From Megalopta genalis (Eukaryota; Arthropoda; Insecta; Hymenoptera; Halictidae), in assembly GCF_051020955.1 (NCBI RefSeq), contig NC_135013.1, forward strand, positions 7,896,001-7,960,000: DNA of 64,000 nt, given 5' to 3'. Positions within the stretch are counted from its first letter, which is position 1, and each line of letters begins with the position of its first letter. Positions 61,699 through 64,000 of the stretch are shown here, piece by piece. Both the position numbers and the translations under genes were made by a program. The notes beneath the pieces are model-generated. The model did no database searches. It was given only the letters and a program-made list of their open reading frames with translations, and had not been told where the DNA came from.

Positions 61699-61948
61699 TA
61701 TATATGAGCCGTTTATTTTGAAAGTGGCGTAAGTCACTTCACCGTAATGAAAAGTGGTGATTTTTTAATGTTTATACGAAATTATTTATACTGTGGAAAA
61801 TATCAGTATCCTGAGATAATAAATACAAGTAAATCTTCTCGAAAGTTAGCATCCATATTTTTAAACATGTTAAAACGCAAACCCTTAAATATATCGACTT
61901 AAAAACAAAGTAACTTATGCCACTTTCAAAATAAACGGCTCATATATA
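61699..61948. mobile_element. Tc1/mariner-type MITE, about 250 bp
   Basis: 61699-61734 and 61913-61948 are inverted copies over 36 bases with a single mismatch (core TGAGCCGTTTATTTTGAAAG). The flanks are TATATA, so the exact TA duplication is ambiguous. The interior is about 180 bases and AT-rich with no frame. Just inside the left end, AAGTGGCGTAAGTCACTTC forms a further small palindrome. The near-identity of the ends suggests fairly recent insertion. Confidence 0.85.
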
Positions 61949-62155
61949 ATCATGCGTCACTTTATTTGCACGTGTAAATAATTTTTCTCTAGATTTTTAT
62001 GCTGTCGAATGAAATAGTTCTTTTACTTTATTTCTCGTCTTGTATATTTCAATAAATCTTGACATACATAGATTGCAGTTACAAATTCCCGCCATACAAA
62101 ATGTACAATGTAGCTGGCGCTGATGTTTGAGAGTGTTCGCAGTAGCGCGCGAAAC

Positions 62156-63787
62156 ATGTGCGGTCGAGCAGCTTGGTGAGTAATCATGTCGCGGAATTTT
62201 CATAATAAGAGCGATTAAGTGATAACACGTGAATTTTATGAACGACGATGAAAATTCATAAATCATTTTACAGTTCCTTGGATCCAGAGAATGTGGGTCG
62301 AGCTTGCGATTATAAGGATGGTACCGGCAAGCGTTGTGTCACCGCTTGGACTAAAAGCGATGTCGAATACGTACCATCGTATAACATCGGGCCGAAAGAC
62401 GTTTTACCGTGCCTTGTCGCCGGATCGCATTTCGGACAAAAAGATGAGAGGGTACTTTGTGCTATGATGTGGAGCATGATTCCCCCCTGGCACGAGGTCA
62501 GTGTACATGCATGTACAAGGTTAGGCTAAACGCATGCTTGGTGGGGGAATGTTCACGTGGTGCCATTTAAATCGTCAACAAACGCATTAACGCAACGAAC
62601 GTTCACGAGATATAAACATATGGACCGCTTATCGTGTCGCAGTATGCGATAACAATGCATTATAGCCAGTCTTTTTATATTTCTTGTTAATTTGTCAACA
62701 AAGAAGATATTTTAATCGTGACATGTAAATTTGTCAGGGTGACTATAGGAAACATTCCTTATCAACGCATAATGCACGCCTAGAGAATCTCCAGAGCTCT
62801 AAATTATATGCACCGTCGCTCACTCGAGGACAGAGATGCATTGTAATTTGTGAAGGCTATTACGAATGGAAAGCTGAGAAGATGAAAAACAAGCCTAAAC
62901 AACCATATTACATTTATGCTGCTCAAGAAAAAGGTGTTAAAGTAGATGATCCTACAACGTGGAAGGACGAGTGGTCAGAAACAGATGGTTGGAAGGGAAT
63001 CAATATTTTGAAAATGGCAGGAATATTTAATAAATTCAAGACAGGAGATGTAGATGTTGCTTCTTAAAATGATTCAGTTATTTACTCTGATGTAGAAGTT
63101 GACAATATGTATTATGTTGTAGGGTAAAATAATACACAGTTGTACAATAGTTACAAGAGAGTCTAATGATGTTTTTTCATGGTTACATCATCGTATACCA
63201 GTGTTTTTAAAAACAGAAGAAGATATACACGTAAGCAATTGTCTAGATTTTTACACATAGACCGTTTTAGAATAATTACTATTTTTGTTTTAATTATTTA
63301 TCTTTAATTATTATTATTTATTTTGTTTTCATTACTATTAAATGTTTTTAGATTTGGCTAAATGAGGAGCTATCATTGGCTGAAGCTGCTAACAAATTAT
63401 GTAAATTAACAATATCAGAAGGTGATTTGAGTTGGCATACAGTTTCGACTCTTGTAAACAATGTGACAAATAAAAGTAAAGACTGTAGAAAGGAGATAAA
63501 GGCTGGGTATATATATATATATTTTTTTTTATAGCATCGTGCAATTAATGTTTCACTGATAGAATTATGAGCTGTTAATCCTGTCAAGTGACATACCAGA
63601 CTATTGATTTACTAATTCTATTACGCACAGAGAGGAGAAAAAAAGTAACCCTAACACATTTATGGCTTCCTGGCTGAAGAAGGGGACTGTGGAAGCAGCT
63701 AAGCGAAAAAGCACAAATACCGATATTGACCGTAGCGGTGAAAATAAAAAAGATGATGAAAGTCCTTTGAAAATTACGAAAAACTAA
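62156..63787 (+). CDS. HMCES: HMCES / SRAP-domain abasic-site processing protein
   Basis: Exons 62156-62175, 62274-62496, 62738-63049, 63123-63230, 63352-63506 and 63631-63787 give 324 residues (human 354). The start MCGRAACSLDP exposes the catalytic Cys2 after methionine removal. Other SRAP residues are present: PSYNIGP (Asn), STHNARLE (Asn/Arg), CEGYYEWK (Glu), MAGIFNKF and HHRIPV (His). The protein crosslinks through Cys2 to abasic sites in single-stranded DNA at replication forks. The C-terminal tail after about residue 270 is Lys/Ser-rich with a NPNTFMASWLKKG motif, perhaps a degenerate PIP-like element. The donor of exon 3 is weak: 63049 (GTAGAT) and 63055 (GTTGCT) both keep frame, adding or dropping two residues. 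Confidence 0.95.
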
Positions 63788-64000
63788 TTTTCATGCCGTC
63801 ACCAGGAAACGTGATCGTTAATACTCGCTACCTCGATGTTTTTATAATCTTTTATTTAAATTATTATATATATATTTTTTTATATTTTTCTACAACTGTA
63901 CGTTGTAGCTGTAACTATTTATTTCATTTTAGCAAAGCAATAAGAATAATAATTCTTCCAATGTAATCATCAGTATTATAATATAAAAGTACGCTTCTTC
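63788..64000. other. HMCES 3' flank
   Basis: 213 bases of AT-rich sequence to the window edge, presumably the HMCES 3' untranslated region. No other feature seen. Confidence 0.6.

Larger units (their letters stand above)
60787..62155. other. Divergent intergenic region, ICA1 / HMCES
   Basis: 1.4 kb holding both promoters. It contains an AT-only palindrome-rich stretch at 61525-61698 and a MITE at about 61699-61948. The 200 bases before the HMCES ATG are GC-richer (AGTAGCGCGCGAAAC). No coding exon supported. Confidence 0.55.

Overview
The window is a piece of an insect nuclear genome, most probably a hymenopteran (bee, wasp or ant). It is AT-rich, its genes are split by short GT-AG introns, and every protein I can identify matches an animal family. 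A selenoprotein F orthologue carries Cys where vertebrates have selenocysteine, as expected in an order known to have lost selenoproteins. Species cannot be fixed from the sequence. All gene models below were spliced by hand, and reading frame was checked across every junction.

Layout from left to right. 8-2796 (+) is the 3' part of Pep, a four-zinc-finger RNA-associated protein. 3963-4762 (-) is SELENOF. 6798-9834 (+) is the RabGAP USP6NL/RN-tre. 14362-15784 (-) is MTCH2, an outer mitochondrial membrane carrier homologue. 18665-22852 (+) is roquin (RC3H). 29371-41058 (+) is the calcium-regulated mitochondrial ATP-Mg/Pi carrier SCaMC, with an 8.2 kb intron that holds a second promoter and first exon and possible antisense coding exons. 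44067-45251 (-) is 6-phosphogluconolactonase. 47377-48765 (+) is ABHD13. 49906-51790 (-) is an unrecognised leucine-rich-repeat membrane protein. 52105-53570 (-) is POLD3. 54187-57731 (+) is ARMC8. 58547-60786 (-) is ICA1/ICA69. 62156-63787 (+) is HMCES.

The genes are ordinary housekeeping or cell-biology genes that sit side by side and alternate in strand. I see no operon-like logic. Two pairs share themes: two mitochondrial carriers (MTCH2, SCaMC), and two DNA replication/repair genes (POLD3, HMCES), but these are not adjacent and I infer no joint regulation. Intergenic space is AT-rich with microsatellites. Four short non-autonomous DNA transposons (MITEs) can be recognised by terminal inverted repeats and TA target duplications, at 16808-16898, 45394-45982 (with a second hairpin inside), 46349-47205 and about 61699-61948.

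I did not find a convincing new multi-gene system. The observations most worth checking are the EF-hand-free SCaMC first exon at 34596-34700, the antisense coding candidates inside the same intron, the GC-AG intron and Sec-to-Cys change in SELENOF, the nested MITE beside the PGLS promoter, and a pre-miRNA-like hairpin near 13.85 kb.
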